Part shown: in pieces, positions 1-10,955 of the stretch
Layout of the letters: each line of letters starts with the position of its first letter
How positions within the stretch are numbered: position 1 is the stretch's first letter
Source: Cristatella mucedo
Lineage: Eukaryota; Bryozoa; Phylactolaemata; Cristatellidae
Direction of reading: 5' to 3'
Length of the DNA: 64,000 nucleotides
NCBI GenBank assembly: GCA_009760855.2
Contig: WPIO01000043.1
Span: 994,001-1,058,000, forward strand
Made by a program: the position numbers and the translations under genes
The notes under the pieces: generated by a model
The model's input: only the letters and a program-made list of their open reading frames with translations
Database searches by the model: none
What the model was told of the DNA's origin: nothing

Positions 1-61
1 GGCGCAAGGATTTCTCGTGAAACCAACTCGTACGTGGAGCTCGAGCCCGTCTGCATTGAAG
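1..61 (+). CDS. Partial internal exon of an unidentified upstream gene
   Basis: The first 61 bases are open in frame 1 and encode about 20 residues ending ...YVELEPVCIE. They stop at a good splice donor (GAAG|GTAAGA, donor at 62) in phase 1. The next candidate exon (1039-1128) begins with exactly the two bases needed to complete the codon, giving Glu-Asp-Glu-Cys-Asp across the junction. The phase match and the coding-like composition are the evidence. I do not recognise the protein. The start of the exon and of the gene lie outside the window. Confidence 0.4.
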
Positions 62-1038
62 GTAAGATGGCGATAGCCGGAAGTCGCGTTTTGGGCGAAG
101 TCTTGTCTCCTCTGCCACTGCAGCACTTTTGAATTGATCTCACCATTCCGCACGACCTTTGCCGAAGGTTTTTGTATGGGGGAAGATCAAAGACACGCCT
201 TCGAGGTCTGTTTATTAATAAGGTAATTCTGTTAGAGCTTTTAATGTAAGTACTGCCGTGCAGAAGACGCAACTATCTAGTCACAGATCAACCGCCTACA
301 AGAAAGGTCTCAAAAGCATCATAGCAATAACAATAATTATTAATAACAAATATAATCACAAAAATATTCAAAGAATTGTTATCTTTGAGATCTTCTATTC
401 CCGTGGCAGAAGTGGCGGCGTACCAAATGACGGTGCGATCTCCTTCATCCGAGGTTAAGGCAAACGTGTGCAGCGCCCTTAGAACTAAATCTCTACTAAT
501 GCAACTTGAAAATTCTGGGAAGTAAGCATAATGACTATAGGCACTTGCATAATTTCGCCATGCCTGTGCGAATAAATTGCAATCGGTGTATCCGAAGCAA
601 ATGCTAGAAGAGCACGTGTGTTCTCTGATTTTTCTTCTAAATGCCTTTAAGTAAGGGATAGTGACATTTTCAGTCAGTAAAGATGCTCAGTGGTTTTTGC
701 TTTTTAAGTTCGTAGAAACTGAAGGCTGGATCTCCCAAGGATTTGAATGACTGCTTCCATGTTGCTGTCGATATATTTTACATCACTTTGTCCACTTTCT
801 GAATCGCAAAAGTTTCCTTAAGTTATTGCCGAGAAATATTTAGCAGTTCTATGCGAGCGGATTTCTCTGAGAGCTTATTGAAGCAAAAACGAAAGAAAAG
901 ATGCATCTGATTTGACACATCATCGCTTATCTGCGCTGAGCGTAGGCAACAATCGGCTTGATGGTCTCTTTTGTTTTACTACGATAGCTTCAGGTCGGTG
1001 TTAAGCATAGCTCTCGCAAGGATTTCTGTTCGACGTAG
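62..1038 (+). other. Putative intron of the upstream gene
   Basis: This AT-rich stretch lies between two phase-compatible exons. It starts GTAAGA and ends GTAG. I see no repeat family member and no convincing coding segment in it. Confidence 0.3.
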
Positions 1039-1128
1039 ATGAGTGCGACATGCAGACGTTCGTCTCCAAGAAGAGCATGACCGATACGACCTCAGCTTCC
1101 GCCGGTCCTGTCCACCAACTACAGAACC
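1039..1128 (+). CDS. Second visible exon of the unidentified upstream gene
   Basis: An AG at 1037-1038 precedes 90 coding bases that encode about 30 residues beginning (D)ECDMQTFVSKKSMTDT and end at a strong donor (GTAAGT at 1129). The exon starts and ends in phase 1 and continues the frame of the exon at 1-61. The segment is polar and rich in Ser/Thr, like a cytoplasmic tail or linker, and I see no known domain. The same frame stays open through the intron to a stop at 1347-1349, so an alternative short C-terminus is possible. The acceptor has a weak pyrimidine tract, which limits confidence. Confidence 0.4.
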
Positions 1129-1504
1129 GTAAGTTAGGGACACCGGGTCTCTTTCACTTCAGTGCTGCTTGGTCGCTGTCCGCAGCTATACAAGAAAGTG
1201 AATCCCTAGTTTTCAAAATTACTTTCAGTTACTTTCTTATTACCGCAGCCAGTTATGCTGTACTGACTTCAGATTGTGCGTGCTGTTCCCGGGTCATTTT
1301 AGAGAAATGGCCAGGTTTTATGCGGAGGCCGCAGGTCTCGTGCACTTGATTGCCGGAAGAGCTCCGACTGAGTTTCTGCTTTCTGGCACAGAGTTTGGTC
1401 TCCAGTGGCTTAAAAAGTGTAGCCGAATTAACAGCTTTATTTGTATAGCGCCAGAGGAGCCTTAACAGCTGTCGCCACGTGTGTTAGTGGGCTATGCAGA
1501 TTTC

Positions 1505-1600
1505 AAACCAAAGGACTCGAACCCCTCCGACCGGATTCGTGAAAAGCGAGCACCTTAACCCTTGGCAAAGACCCAGGAGCCTTGGTCACACCTGCGACCA
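1505..1600 (-). repeat. Degenerate tRNA-derived SINE scrap
   Basis: On the reverse strand an A-box-like segment (complement of GAGCACCTTAACCCTTGG) precedes a B-box-like GGGTTCGAGT. This is the head of the SINE family seen better at 9088, 37095 and 55838. The tail is not recognisable here. Confidence 0.35.
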
Positions 1601-1647
1601 TAGGCCATACTGCGACCTTTGGCAGTACTCACGTTCTAATCGGAACA

Positions 1648-1925
1648 CCCCTATTTAGGACAGCATTTAGTGGGTCCCTGTGATTCGTCCTTCATGTGCT
1701 TATGCGTGCTGACACTGTGCATGCTGCCACTAACCACATTTGCATGCTGACCCTGTGCATGTCACCCCTAACCATATTATTCATTTGTTTGTTTATCAAG
1801 CATGATATTACTCACCATTCAATTGCATTTCCCTTTGCAGCAAATGTAAAGCGCCTAGAGAGAGAGATTGAGTTCTCTTAGAGTGCTTTATCAATTGCAT
1901 TATTATTATTATTATTATTATTATC
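1648..1925 (+). mobile_element. CR1/L2-like LINE, 5'-truncated 3' end
   Basis: This is the non-coding 3' end of the common LINE of this window. It begins at the TTTAGGACAGCATTTAGTGG segment just after the reverse-transcriptase stop. It carries the internal direct repeat (GCTGACACTGTGCATG / GCTGACCCTGTGCATG) and the terminal hairpin AAAGCGCC...GAGTGCTTT, and ends in (ATT)n. It is nearly identical to the copies at 45.6, 49.1, 52.6 and 54.7 kb, so it is one of the younger insertions. Confidence 0.8.
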
Positions 1926-2369
1926 CATAAATTTCTATTCAGCCTGTACGGATGACTTTCGAACTTGGATGTTTACTATTTTTCTGAAACTTAGCGACGA
2001 TTATACCAACCGTATGGGTAATCCTTACTGTCATGTGTAACTCTGGTTTCGTCTCGTGTCGTTTAGCTCGCACTCAAGATTTTTACTTCTGGCATAACTT
2101 CAGTGACATCTGCCCTTAATCTGGGCTAGCTGCTTCAGAACGACTTTTCGTTAGATGATTACTTTGCCTCTACTGTCGAGTAGTGCCTACTTTCAGCTAG
2201 AAAAATTGCCCGAATCGGGGCATGGTTAGGCAGGATTACGACTTCCAAACTAGTTCACGTATTTGGTGATAAAGCGTCTCGCTTACTTTGAATAGCCCTT
2301 TTCAGGCCTATCGGCTTGCACCCCTAATCTTCTGCTGCAGATGCAAGATACTGTAACGGCCCCACCATA

Positions 2370-2700
2370 GCACTCGTGTCGGAGTTTCACCTGCTCTTTA
2401 GCAAGCATCGATTCGACTTCAGGCTCCTCTCGCTATCAGCGATAGCTCCAGCTCCAGTCGCTTGCATCCGCCTACCCATCAGACCTCATAGCTCTCTAGT
2501 TCGCTCTCACAACTCCCACTCCTCAGCACAAAGCTATCTCCTTTTCTCCTGTTCAAAGTTGGAATCTTTCAGCGATCTGGTTAGTTCGAGCGTGCCGACG
2601 AAAATTGCGTTTTGCTGCTGTTGCCACATGCAATGATTCTGCATCATTTAAATCGCAACTTAAGAGGCATTTTCTGCTTAGCATTCTCTGCACCATAGCG
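2370..2700 (+). repeat. Possible decayed C-terminal reverse-transcriptase end of another LINE
   Basis: The frame reads a diverged RFDFRLLSL near 2410 and ASFKSQLKRHF near 2640. These resemble the two ends of the C-terminal tail of CR1/L2-type reverse transcriptases (R-I-D-F-K ... F-K-x-x-L-K-x-H). The copy is too diverged from the main family here to assign with confidence. Confidence 0.25.
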
Positions 2701-3632
2701 AGTGTATCTTATTTGGTTCCTGCTCACTTTAGGTGCTTAACTGCACCTAGATCTAAGCATTCTACTCTCCAGGGGTCCACTAATCATATCCCCGAGTGCC
2801 TTTTTCTGTCTTCTTTTTGAATGCTTGTCAAAGAGTTATACTTGCATACTTTTCCTTGCTCGTCCACCCTTTCCTCGCGGCATTTGATCTGTCGCATATT
2901 CATATGTGTGCTTATTCAAACTACTGACGCAATAGTAATTTTATTAATAGTAACTATCGTACATTTGATATAGCGCCCTCAATTAATTAAGTCTCTTTCT
3001 GAGCAGTTTAAATTTGCTGCAGGGAGCACGATCAGATGGTTAGTGGTAACGTGCTCAATAAAAACAAGAATAGGATGGTTAGTTGTAGCATGCACAGTGT
3101 CACCACACATAGGCGCATTAAGGTTGAATCACAGCGACTTTATAAATGCTGTAACAAATCAATGCATTTTTAGTTTCTTTTTAAACGTGGATAAGTCGGG
3201 AAATTTCGTAACTCAAGCCGGCAGTGGGTTCTGGGATTTGGGAGCATGCGAACTAAAGGCACTGTTTCCAAAGGACTTGAGATTTGTGCGAGATATGGGT
3301 AAACGATTAGATTCCGAAAACCAGGTGGTACGATGCTTAGTCGGGTGTATGAGTAGATCTGATAGTTAGGCTGGATTCTTTGAACGAAAGGAACTAAAAG
3401 TTAGTGGCAAAGCCTTGAAGTCGATGCGTTTCTTTACTGGGAGGTAGTCCAGGTCGGCGAGAAGGGGTGTGATGCGGCAACTGTGACACTCACCCCAGAG
3501 TAGCCTAGATGCAGAGTTTTAGATGAGCAGTAAGAGTCTGAGTGTACAGGCCGGTAAACCAGCAAGAAGTTAGTTACAGAAGTCACGACGGGATTCAAAA
3601 TGCATGGACCAACTTAGATGTGGTATCCCTGC

Positions 3633-4071
3633 CTAAACTGGCCCAAATTTTAGCAATGTTATGTATCTGAAAGTAGGTACACTTGATATGGAGCTACTGT
3701 GATTGTCTAATGAAAGATCACTTTGGAACATGACACCTAGATTTCGTGTAGATTTTTCGTGACATGTGTTAGCAGACCCGATTTTGTGCTTTAGCCTTTC
3801 CAATTTCTGAATCACACTTGCTTTGCATATAAGTAGTAAGTTGGTTGCATCATCATTTAATTAAAAAAAGATTTCAATCCATCCATATGTTGATGTCAAC
3901 AATACATGCAGCAAGGAAGTTGCGAGAATTCGACGTGCTGGAGGGCGGGGAAAGATCAAAGAAATTGCACAGCTGAGTGTCATCCGCATAGAATTGGAAG
4001 CCTAGATTTGGCTTGGCAGTCACATCGGCTATAGGGAGGGTATAAACCATGAAAATAACAGGGCCAAGCAC
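3633..4071 (-). pseudogene. LINE reverse-transcriptase fragment (broken)
   Basis: Two minus-strand open segments encode parts of a non-LTR reverse transcriptase. One (3874-4071) contains LGPVIFMVYTLPIADV and the catalytic-type FYADDTQL box. The other (3633-3815) contains the downstream IQKLERLKHKIG and RNLGVMFQSDLSLDNH segments. They belong to one element but are separated by a frameshift, so no functional enzyme is encoded. Confidence 0.75.
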
Positions 4072-5347
4072 GGAGCCCCTGATGTACCCTCTATTTCAGA
4101 GGTTCCTCGCATGACCTCTGTCTATTCACATCGATACTTTGGAGTCTCCCACTGAGAATTGACCTGAATCATTGCATTTCAGTGCCAGTGATGCCCAGGT
4201 ACAATGAGAGGTGTTTAAGAGTGACTCGGTGAATGATTTATCATAAGCTTTCAAGAGATTGAGCAAAACAGGCAGAGAGACTCTGCCTACGTCTGCATTC
4301 TTAAGTAGTTCGCTATACAGTCGATGCTACGTTGACTCTGTGGAGTAAATAACTCTAAAACTATAAAAAAAAAATACTTGCAAGGTTTGAGGTTCCAGTA
4401 TATTAATTGAGCTGATCTGCCACGACTCGTTCCATGGTCCTTGACAGGAACTTTAGCAGGCAGACTGGGCAGAAGTTCTTCAAGTTTTCTTGGTATATTG
4501 TTGCTTTTTTAAGTAGTTGCCTGACTATAGCCTATTTTTGGAATGGCGCCGGGAGTGGACCTGAGCTAATGTCAAATTTACTAAGTTGGTTAAGCATGTT
4601 AGCAGCCGATCAATGCATCGTAGAATCAGGATAGTTGGAATAGGGTGTAGAGGAAAAGTTGTCTTTGGTTATTGGGTTATGAACTTCAGGACGAGGTCAG
4701 TGGACTGGTTGTATTCGTTGATTGGAATATGAAATTTAGGACGAGGTCACAAGTGACCTCCTTGAATATAGACATTGGGATGCTGCATAGAACTGAGGGA
4801 CGGGGTTGCCGGGGTGTTGCTGCCATCTTAGGGATAGGCTCCCTGATCTTGTATATCTTGTTGACAAAGAAGCTAGTGAAGCGATCAGTAGATTATTAAA
4901 GAGAACGCTAGGTTTTAAGATAACCAGAGAGTGGTTAAGGAGATGCTTAATCTTTGGTATTGTCATCTTTTATTGTGCATCCGTGATTCAAAAATGTTTT
5001 AATAGAACCTAGTCTTGGTCTTTGCTAGGGTTGATTGGTACAATCTACAAAAGTCCTCGTATGCCTGTCGATGGGCAGTCAGTCCTGATTTTTGCATGCT
5101 TGCTTTCGCTTTGTAGACCTAGCTGGTTTTGAAATCTTCGGTTAACCATAGGCTGACTGGGCGAGGAAGCGCAGTGCATTTAGTTATAGGTGCATGTCCG
5201 CTAGTGTCGCGTTGCAGAAAATGTACCAATGATTTCAGGTCGGAAGGCGGATTGAGCAGCAGGGGCGAAGCAGATATTCTTGCATGAACAGCACCGCTGC
5301 CAAGGGTTTTGAGTTTAAAGATTCATGTGGGATTTTAATGAGAAGGA

Positions 5348-5901
5348 TTAGGGCCCACATTTTAGATTAATGAGGTGTGCATTTGGTAAGATATTCTGAC
5401 TTTGATAATAATTTATGATGGCAAAGTGCAGTTTTAGAACAAAATGGTCTAGTGTGTGACTATTGATGTGAGTAGGGCGATGCACGTGAGCCACAAAAGG
5501 AAGCGAGACAGTTAGCGCGCGAAATTTGGTGCTGAAGGCGGCAGATAATTTATCATGTTGAATGTTGAAATCACTCATAACGAGGAAAGATCAATTTCTT
5601 GCATGCTGAACTGAAATGAAATAAGAGAAATCCGAGATAAAGGAGGATTCGGTACCTGATGTGCGATAGACCACTGCCACCATCGATTGTTGTCGGGTGA
5701 AACCAAGACGATAGACTTGAAAGATAGCCTCGAGTTGACTGCAAACGGCTTGAAATTGAAAGTCGAGCGTGTGATAGCAGCGACACCACCTTCATTTACG
5801 ATTGACGTAGGGGTTTGAAAGAAGCAGAACCCAGTTCGTTTAGCATCTTTAATTTTAGGGCAGTTTACCAATTTTGGCCGAGTTTCAGTCAAGGCGAGCA
5901 T
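5348..5901 (-). pseudogene. LINE apurinic-endonuclease domain fragment (broken)
   Basis: The minus strand starts LALTETRPK (5901 end), matching the conserved LALTETW segment of CR1/L2 endonucleases. Further on it has SDFNIQHDKLS (canonical GDFN with the Gly replaced) and THINSHTLDHFV, matching the T-H-x-x-x-H-T-L-D signature near the end of the domain. A frameshift near 5575 separates the two halves. This shows that the LINE is an endonuclease-bearing, target-primed element. Confidence 0.7.
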
Positions 5902-6559
5902 GTCGAGGCCGTTTTGAGAAATAAGGTCACTTAATAATATTTTTTAGTGCACTTGAGCGGGGATTCCAAAGACGAGCATCAAGTCTGGCCGATGGTGTTA
6001 TAACTGGCCTGGTGACTACTAATTTTTAGAGAGATTCGCATTGACGGTTGTGGGAGAGTGTGCTGAGCGGTTCGAGACAATGCTAGCAATACCAAACGAA
6101 TGGGTACTCAGTTTACAGCTCCCGCCAAACGAGCTGCGTCCAACCTTGGGGGCTCGCCACTATGGTGGCTTCGAGGCGCTTTTCTTATGTCAAGGCACAA
6201 TTCACGGATCTTAACAGCAGCAATAATATCTTTTAGGAGCGCAGTTGAATTACGACAATGACGCGACAATAGGTACGCCGGATCGTAACTAATACGCTGG
6301 TTACTCGCCGCTGACGTATCTAAGGCCACTGAAGTAGCGGTAAGCCAAGCCCGAAGCGACGAGCATTTAGATGTCCATAGGCACGGCATTTCTTACATGC
6401 TAAGGTAAAACCATAAATAGATAGGCTGTATACAGGTCTTCGCTGCATCGGTTTCCGTATACTCTGTTTGCAAGAACTTTGTTTTTCGGAAGAGAATTCT
6501 GCAACTGACAAGAAATGTTAGTAGCACTTGGTGTCTGGTGGTGTACATGGTTTAGCAGA

Positions 6560-6790
6560 CCAGCTAACACGCTTTGATTTAGGCAAGCAGGTAGTGCGAT
6601 GCTTAGTCTGGTGGAGGAGTAGCTCCGATAAGTAGGCTGGAGCAAAAGAATGACGGGAGCTAAAAGTGAGTGACAGAACCTTGAAGTCGATGCTCAGATT
6701 GACTTGGAGCTAGTGCAGGTCGGCAAGAAGTCGCGTAATGTGGCAACTGCGAAGCTTTAGACAGACCAACCTAGCTGCAGACACGCCGCT
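6560..6790 (-). mobile_element. LINE fragment, reverse-transcriptase C-terminal region
   Basis: The reverse strand carries the RT tail region, including the segments around 'gcaggtcggcaagaagtcgc' and 'ctaaaagtgagtgacagaac'. It is a diverged fragment adjacent to the larger antisense LINE and probably a separate insertion. Confidence 0.65.
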
Positions 6791-7091
6791 TGTGCATTCT
6801 TTATTGGTGTTCATGAGGTCACTGACAAGTTGTCACGCTTCCTTTTTAACGCCTAACATTTCAACAGCTAAAGGGAAATGTGCATGCCCGCCAAATGACG
6901 TTTTTGTTCTAGGTCCGTCTTAAAAATCGTTGAACACTTTTGGACATTTCCCCTTAAGCCACACCTTAAGTAATAACGAGAGGCAGATCTCGCTCTTGAT
7001 CTGTTCCGAGAACCGACTGGAACAGTTGATCGACTGTGAGCTCATGAGAGAGAGAAAGTGACAGAAAATGAAATTGAAAGTGACAGAAAGT

Positions 7092-7094
<3 letters not shown>

Positions 7095-7141
<47 letters not shown>
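7095..7141. repeat. (AG)n microsatellite
   Basis: About 47 bp of uninterrupted AG dinucleotide, preceded by imperfect GACAGA units. Confidence 0.95.
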
Positions 7142-7144
<3 letters not shown>

Positions 7145-7152
7145 CGCTTTCA

Positions 7153-7268
7153 GGCTGCTAGACAATAATGAGGTCCAGATTCACTCAAGGGCTATTTGGC
7201 ATCAGCATAGTGTCACCGGTCTGACCCGAGCGTTGCCTCTAGTGAAGTGCTGCAGGCAGAGCGCCAGG
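7153..7268 (+). CDS. Weak candidate exon
   Basis: The segment lies between a pyrimidine-flanked CAG acceptor (ending 7152) and a GTGTAA donor (7269). It is open in one frame, starting and ending in phase 2, and encodes about 38 residues beginning LLDNNEVQIHSRAIW. I do not recognise the protein, and its phase does not join directly to the exon at 1039-1128. It could be chance. Confidence 0.15.
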
Positions 7269-7289
7269 TGTAAGAGGCTTGGGCGTGCG

Positions 7290-8120
7290 GAGTAAAGCTA
7301 CGCGTCAGAGGACCCTTCAGCGCCGGAAGTTACTGGGCTGTGTTTCGCCTGCGAACTGAAGGGGCACCTGCGTCTTTGCGGTAGCAAGCATCGCGTCTGG
7401 TGCTGCACAGCTGTTTTAACTCCGTCTGTTTCTCATTTTCTTTTGTCTATTTTCGCTATTCAGCCGCTAAGCTGAGCAATGGGCTGAAGAAGGAAGAGAA
7501 AACTGTGACAAAAAGGCAGTTCTGGCTGTGAGAGAAACGAAAACGTACGTCGTTCTGTGTGTCATCCGGCGCCACTCCAGTAGCGAGTGTCCGAAAAGTT
7601 CTAAAATTTTCGTGCGGTGCGTGTCTATAAATTCGCAGAGTGCGTTTGTGCCAGTGCAGTACGGTGCCCTGTGATGTTGCGAATTGCGTATGTAGTATGA
7701 GTCTGTGCAGTGTGAACGTTGCGTCTCAGGCGACTGTGCTGTGGCTCTATGGTGCTCGTGCGGCAGTATCTCAGGGTGAACTTTTTTTGTTTCCACGCTG
7801 CACTCTCTCACGTCCGACTCGAATGCCGCGTAACTCCACTCGTCGAATCCATTTTTTCCCCACCTATTCGCCACGTTGCTCCCCCTTTATCCCATTTTTC
7901 TGTCTTTGCTGGGTTTTTAAAACGCTTTGACTGTATCTTTTGCACCGAATGAGGCACACGCTTTTTCCTCACCATAGACTAGTGTCGAGTGCGACCCAGA
8001 ACCGCTTGATCCCAGAGCTACGCTCCGTGGCGTTACAAGACAAGAGGCTAGCTCTGCTCGTCCTGCGCACATGCGCCGGCGGATTCCAGGCATTGTACCG
8101 TAAAATTCTTATAGGCACTT
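7290..8120. other. No supported gene; moderately GC-rich
   Basis: Open frames occur on both strands (for example minus 7467-7874), but none shows a recognisable domain or splice context. A run of about 12 C bases follows at 8127-8138. Confidence 0.3.
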
Positions 8121-8189
8121 GCCCTACCCCCCCCCCCCGTGCTCGTGTACAAATCGGCATGCATATGCATCCTGCATGCACGCACCAGT

Positions 8190-8282
8190 AGTAATAATAT
8201 CACTAATACATTTGTATAGTGTCCTCATACCCTTGATCTCTTTCCAGGCACTTAGCATATGCTATAAAAGAAGCGTGATCCT
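8190..8282 (-). repeat. LINE/SINE 3' tail fragment
   Basis: Antisense (AAT)n-like start, then CATTTGTATAGTGTCCTCA, GATCTCTTTCCAGGCACTT and a diverged continuation. This is the shared hairpin tail of the LINE and SINE families. Confidence 0.6.
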
Positions 8283-8331
8283 AGTATGTACTGTTTCATG
8301 CGTTAAAATTCTGGCGTTGCTTCGCTTGCAG

Positions 8332-8417
8332 AGTAACTCGGGATTTGAGAGCTACGTGGCGGGCACCCATGGCTCGCCAACTGCTAAGCCATCTGCTTAT
8401 CCTTCGAGTGGAGCGTG
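8332..8417 (+). CDS. Candidate terminal exon
   Basis: A good acceptor (TTGCTTCGCTTGCAG, ending 8331) is followed by an open segment of about 28 codons beginning SNSGFESYVAG and ending in TGA at 8417-8419. The composition (Gly, Ser, Pro, Ala) looks like a disordered C-terminus. It could be the last exon of the gene seen at 1-1128, with at least one undetected exon between them, because phase 1 at 1128 does not join phase 0 here. Function is unknown. Confidence 0.25.
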
Positions 8418-8862
8418 ACTCCAGGTGACCTGAACGACATCGGTTGGTGACTCAGTTTAGGTGGACATCGAGCCTGAGGAACAGTCCGCTTAGCTGCCGG
8501 TTAGCTGCTGTAACCTGAAAGCGACTCGGAGACTGACTGCTTTCAGTTACGCCTTAGGATAGGAGCTAAGCATTTTGCCTTTTGTTTTTGGCATCTTACG
8601 CTTCAAGTTCATAGATTACTAGCTATCTATTGATATAGAAGCTATCGATTGAACAGATCGTTGACTGCGGTGCATTCAGACTAGCCAAGCTTTGGGTCTG
8701 GCCGCACGCAATGTAAAAGTTTGCAACTGACCGCAATGTGAGCACCTATCGTGCTTCGTTGCACCACGGCCGATGGACCGTGGTCTCGCTGCAAACTTTT
8801 CCGGCAGGGCTATTGCACCTCAATTAGCTTTGCTTCCCCCTTGCATTACTTGCAGCGTGCGC

Positions 8863-8868
8863 AATAAA
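8863..8868 (+). terminator. Possible poly(A) signal AATAAA
   Basis: An AATAAA lies about 440 bp past the candidate terminal exon, in a moderately GC-rich stretch. It is meaningful only if that exon is real. Confidence 0.2.
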
Positions 8869-9087
8869 TGCAAGACTAAAATTTCGCGTTTTCACCTAGC
8901 ACGCGCTCGAAGATCTGAATTGTTTTCGCTCATTCGCTCGTTGCGAATGAACAGCAGCTGCTTGCTAGACTGCAGCAGCTGCTCAAGCGCTATACCGATC
9001 GCGAAATTTCCGCTTGGCGTGCAATGCCACGAGGGCATCCGCTAGCTCAGAGCCTACCCGCAAATACCCAACCACGACGGAACACAA

Positions 9088-9237
9088 TTTAATAATGTAT
9101 AATATAATTCCTTTACATAGTGCCACAACAGAACTTAATCACTGGTCAGGCGCTTGACATATGCCTCGGCGCTCGAGCCCGTGACCTCAGCCAGACCTTG
9201 ATTCGGGCGAGCACCTTAACCGCTGAACCGAACCAGC
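9088..9237 (-). mobile_element. tRNA-derived SINE (family A), near full length
   Basis: Read in reverse, an A box (CAGCGGTTAAGGTGC) is followed about 35 bp later by a B box (GGGCTCGAGCG). Then come the tail CAAGCGCCTGACC...GTTCTGTTGTGGCACTAT and an AT-rich end. The head is tRNA-like. The tail matches the terminal hairpin of the local LINE. Confidence 0.7.
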
Positions 9238-9339
9238 TCGGAGGAACGGCCGACCGGCTCGCTTTCGCCGAGTAAGATCGGGTTCGATAAGATCGGGGAC
9301 CCGCTTTTGTGCCTCTCATCTCATCTGGGTCTCTCACAG

Positions 9340-10955
9340 GCAGTGCGCTACTGTGCTTAAGTCCTATCTCAATGGGAGACTACAGAGTTTTGACGTCGAC
9401 GGAAAACGTCCATCCGAGGCACCACTGAAGTACCCCGTGGCTCTGTGCTTGGTCCGCTTCTTTTCACTGTTTCTACTTTCCCTCTTGCCTATGCGATTGC
9501 TAGCATAACCTGGGCTTTCATTTCTACGCAGATGACACTCAGTTGCACATTTGCTTTGACCCCTTCCCGCCCTTCAGCATCACGAACTGTACTAACTCTC
9601 TTGCTGCATATATTCCGGACATCCTCACTTGGATGACAGCAAACTTTCTCGAAACAAGTGGCGAAAAACATCTTGCACAAAGTGTAATTCAGATATTGGA
9701 AAGCTTAACGCTCAAAATATCAGACCTATATATAATAAGCCAAAATATCTCTTGCTACGTCTGAAAGAAATGTAGATGTCCCATTCCAAAGCGATCTCAA
9801 AACAAGCGACCGTATCAGCTCTCCAGTAAACTCTGCCTACTTTCAGCTACGTAACATTAATAAAATTCTGGCTTGCCTAGAAAGTTCTACTGCATCTAAA
9901 TTTGATCATACATTTGTGGTATTCAGTCATGACTTCTACAGTTCACTGCTTGCTGGTCTACCGGCCTGTGCAATCTTGTGCCTGCAGTTAGCAATAATAA
10001 CAACAATAATAATAGTAAACTCGATAAAGCTCCATCAGAGAACTCAATATTTTTCTATGCGCTTTACAGTTGCAGCAAAGGAAGCACGATCTAATGGTTT
10101 GTGGTAGCGTACTCAATAAACAACAAGAATACCTTGGTTAGAGGTGACGTGCACAGGGTCAGCATGCCAGTGTGGTTAGTGGCGGCATGCAACGAAGCAT
10201 GCTTGTGTCAGCAGTCATAAGCACATAAGGGACTAATAATAGAGACCTACTTAACGCTGTGATTTATAGATGCGTTTTTCATTTTTAAATGTGGACAAGT
10301 CGGGTGATGTCGTGACGCAGTTCGAATTTTAAATTCTGCAGCTAGGCTGGTCTGTCTTGAGCTTCGCAGTTGAAACATCAGGCGACTTCTCGCCAACCTG
10401 CACAAGCTCCCAGTCAAGCTGAGCATTGACTTCAAGGTTCTGTCACTCACTTTTAGCTCTCGTCATTCTTTTGCTCCAGCCTACTTATCGGAGCTACTCC
10501 ACCAGACTAAGCATCGTACTATCTGCTTTCCTGAATCAAATCGTGTAGCTACGCCTCATACGAACATCAAATCCAACGGAGAATATGCCTTTAGTTCGTA
10601 TGCTCCTAAAGCCTGGAACTCGCTCCCGACTGACATTTCAACACCCCCTGACGTGTCTACATTAACAAAGAAGTTAAAAACGCACCTGTTTTGACAATAT
10701 TCAGTGGGTCCTTTTGGTTCCCCTTTATGTGCTCGTGTGTGCAGACACTGTGCAAGTTGCCGCTAACGATGTTTACATGTTGACCTTAAGCATTTCCCAT
10801 CTAACATTGTTATGCTTTACCACAATGCAAATTGTATCATTACTCATTCGATCGTGCTTCTATTGCAGCTCATTCAAAGTGACTAAAGAAAGATTAAGTT
10901 CCACATTAGTGCTATATAAGTGCTTAATTATTAATCTTATTATTATTATCTGAGA
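9340..10955 (+). mobile_element. CR1/L2-like LINE copy split by a later insertion
   Basis: The sense-strand reverse transcriptase is visible in pieces: a TALQWFRSYL-like region (about 9345), a LGPLLFTVSTFPLAYAI segment (9447) and a diverged YADDTQLH box near 9530. The C-terminal tail resumes at 10321-10690, followed by the 3' UTR and an ATT-rich end. The RT reading frame is broken many times. The interruption at 9996-10318 is an antisense LINE 3' end. Confidence 0.7.
9996..10318 (-). mobile_element. LINE 3' end inserted antisense into an older LINE
   Basis: It begins with (AAT)n, then the antisense hairpin (CGATAAAGCTCCATCAGAGA ... GCGCTTTACA), the 3' UTR and the end of the RT frame, and stops at 10318. 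The host LINE is present in the opposite orientation on both sides, so this is a nested insertion. Confidence 0.7.

Larger units (their letters stand above)
2940..6110 (-). mobile_element. Near full-length, decayed CR1/L2-like LINE
   Basis: Read on the minus strand, this is the longest copy of the window's main LINE. The 3' tail hairpin remnant (TAGCGCCCTCAATTAATTAAG) is at about 2970. The reverse-transcriptase C-terminal region follows at 3050-3830, the palm with the FYADDTQL box at 3870-4080, more diverged RT sequence up to about 5300, and an apurinic endonuclease domain at 5348-5901. Many stops and frameshifts interrupt it. The element may extend to about 6400 at its 5' end. Order and orientation match one insertion about 3.2 kb or longer. 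Confidence 0.7.

Noticed and set aside
1898-1924. CRISPR-like or telomere-like tandem arrays
   Set aside because: The (ATT)n and other short arrays are simple repeats or element tails. There are no spacer-separated repeats and no TTAGGG-type array anywhere in the window.
9170-9237. tRNA gene
   Set aside because: A and B boxes are present, but there is no full cloverleaf, and the same unit recurs with a LINE-type tail. These are tRNA-derived SINEs, not tRNA genes. The same applies at 25.8, 37.1, 47.1, 55.8 and 57.2 kb.
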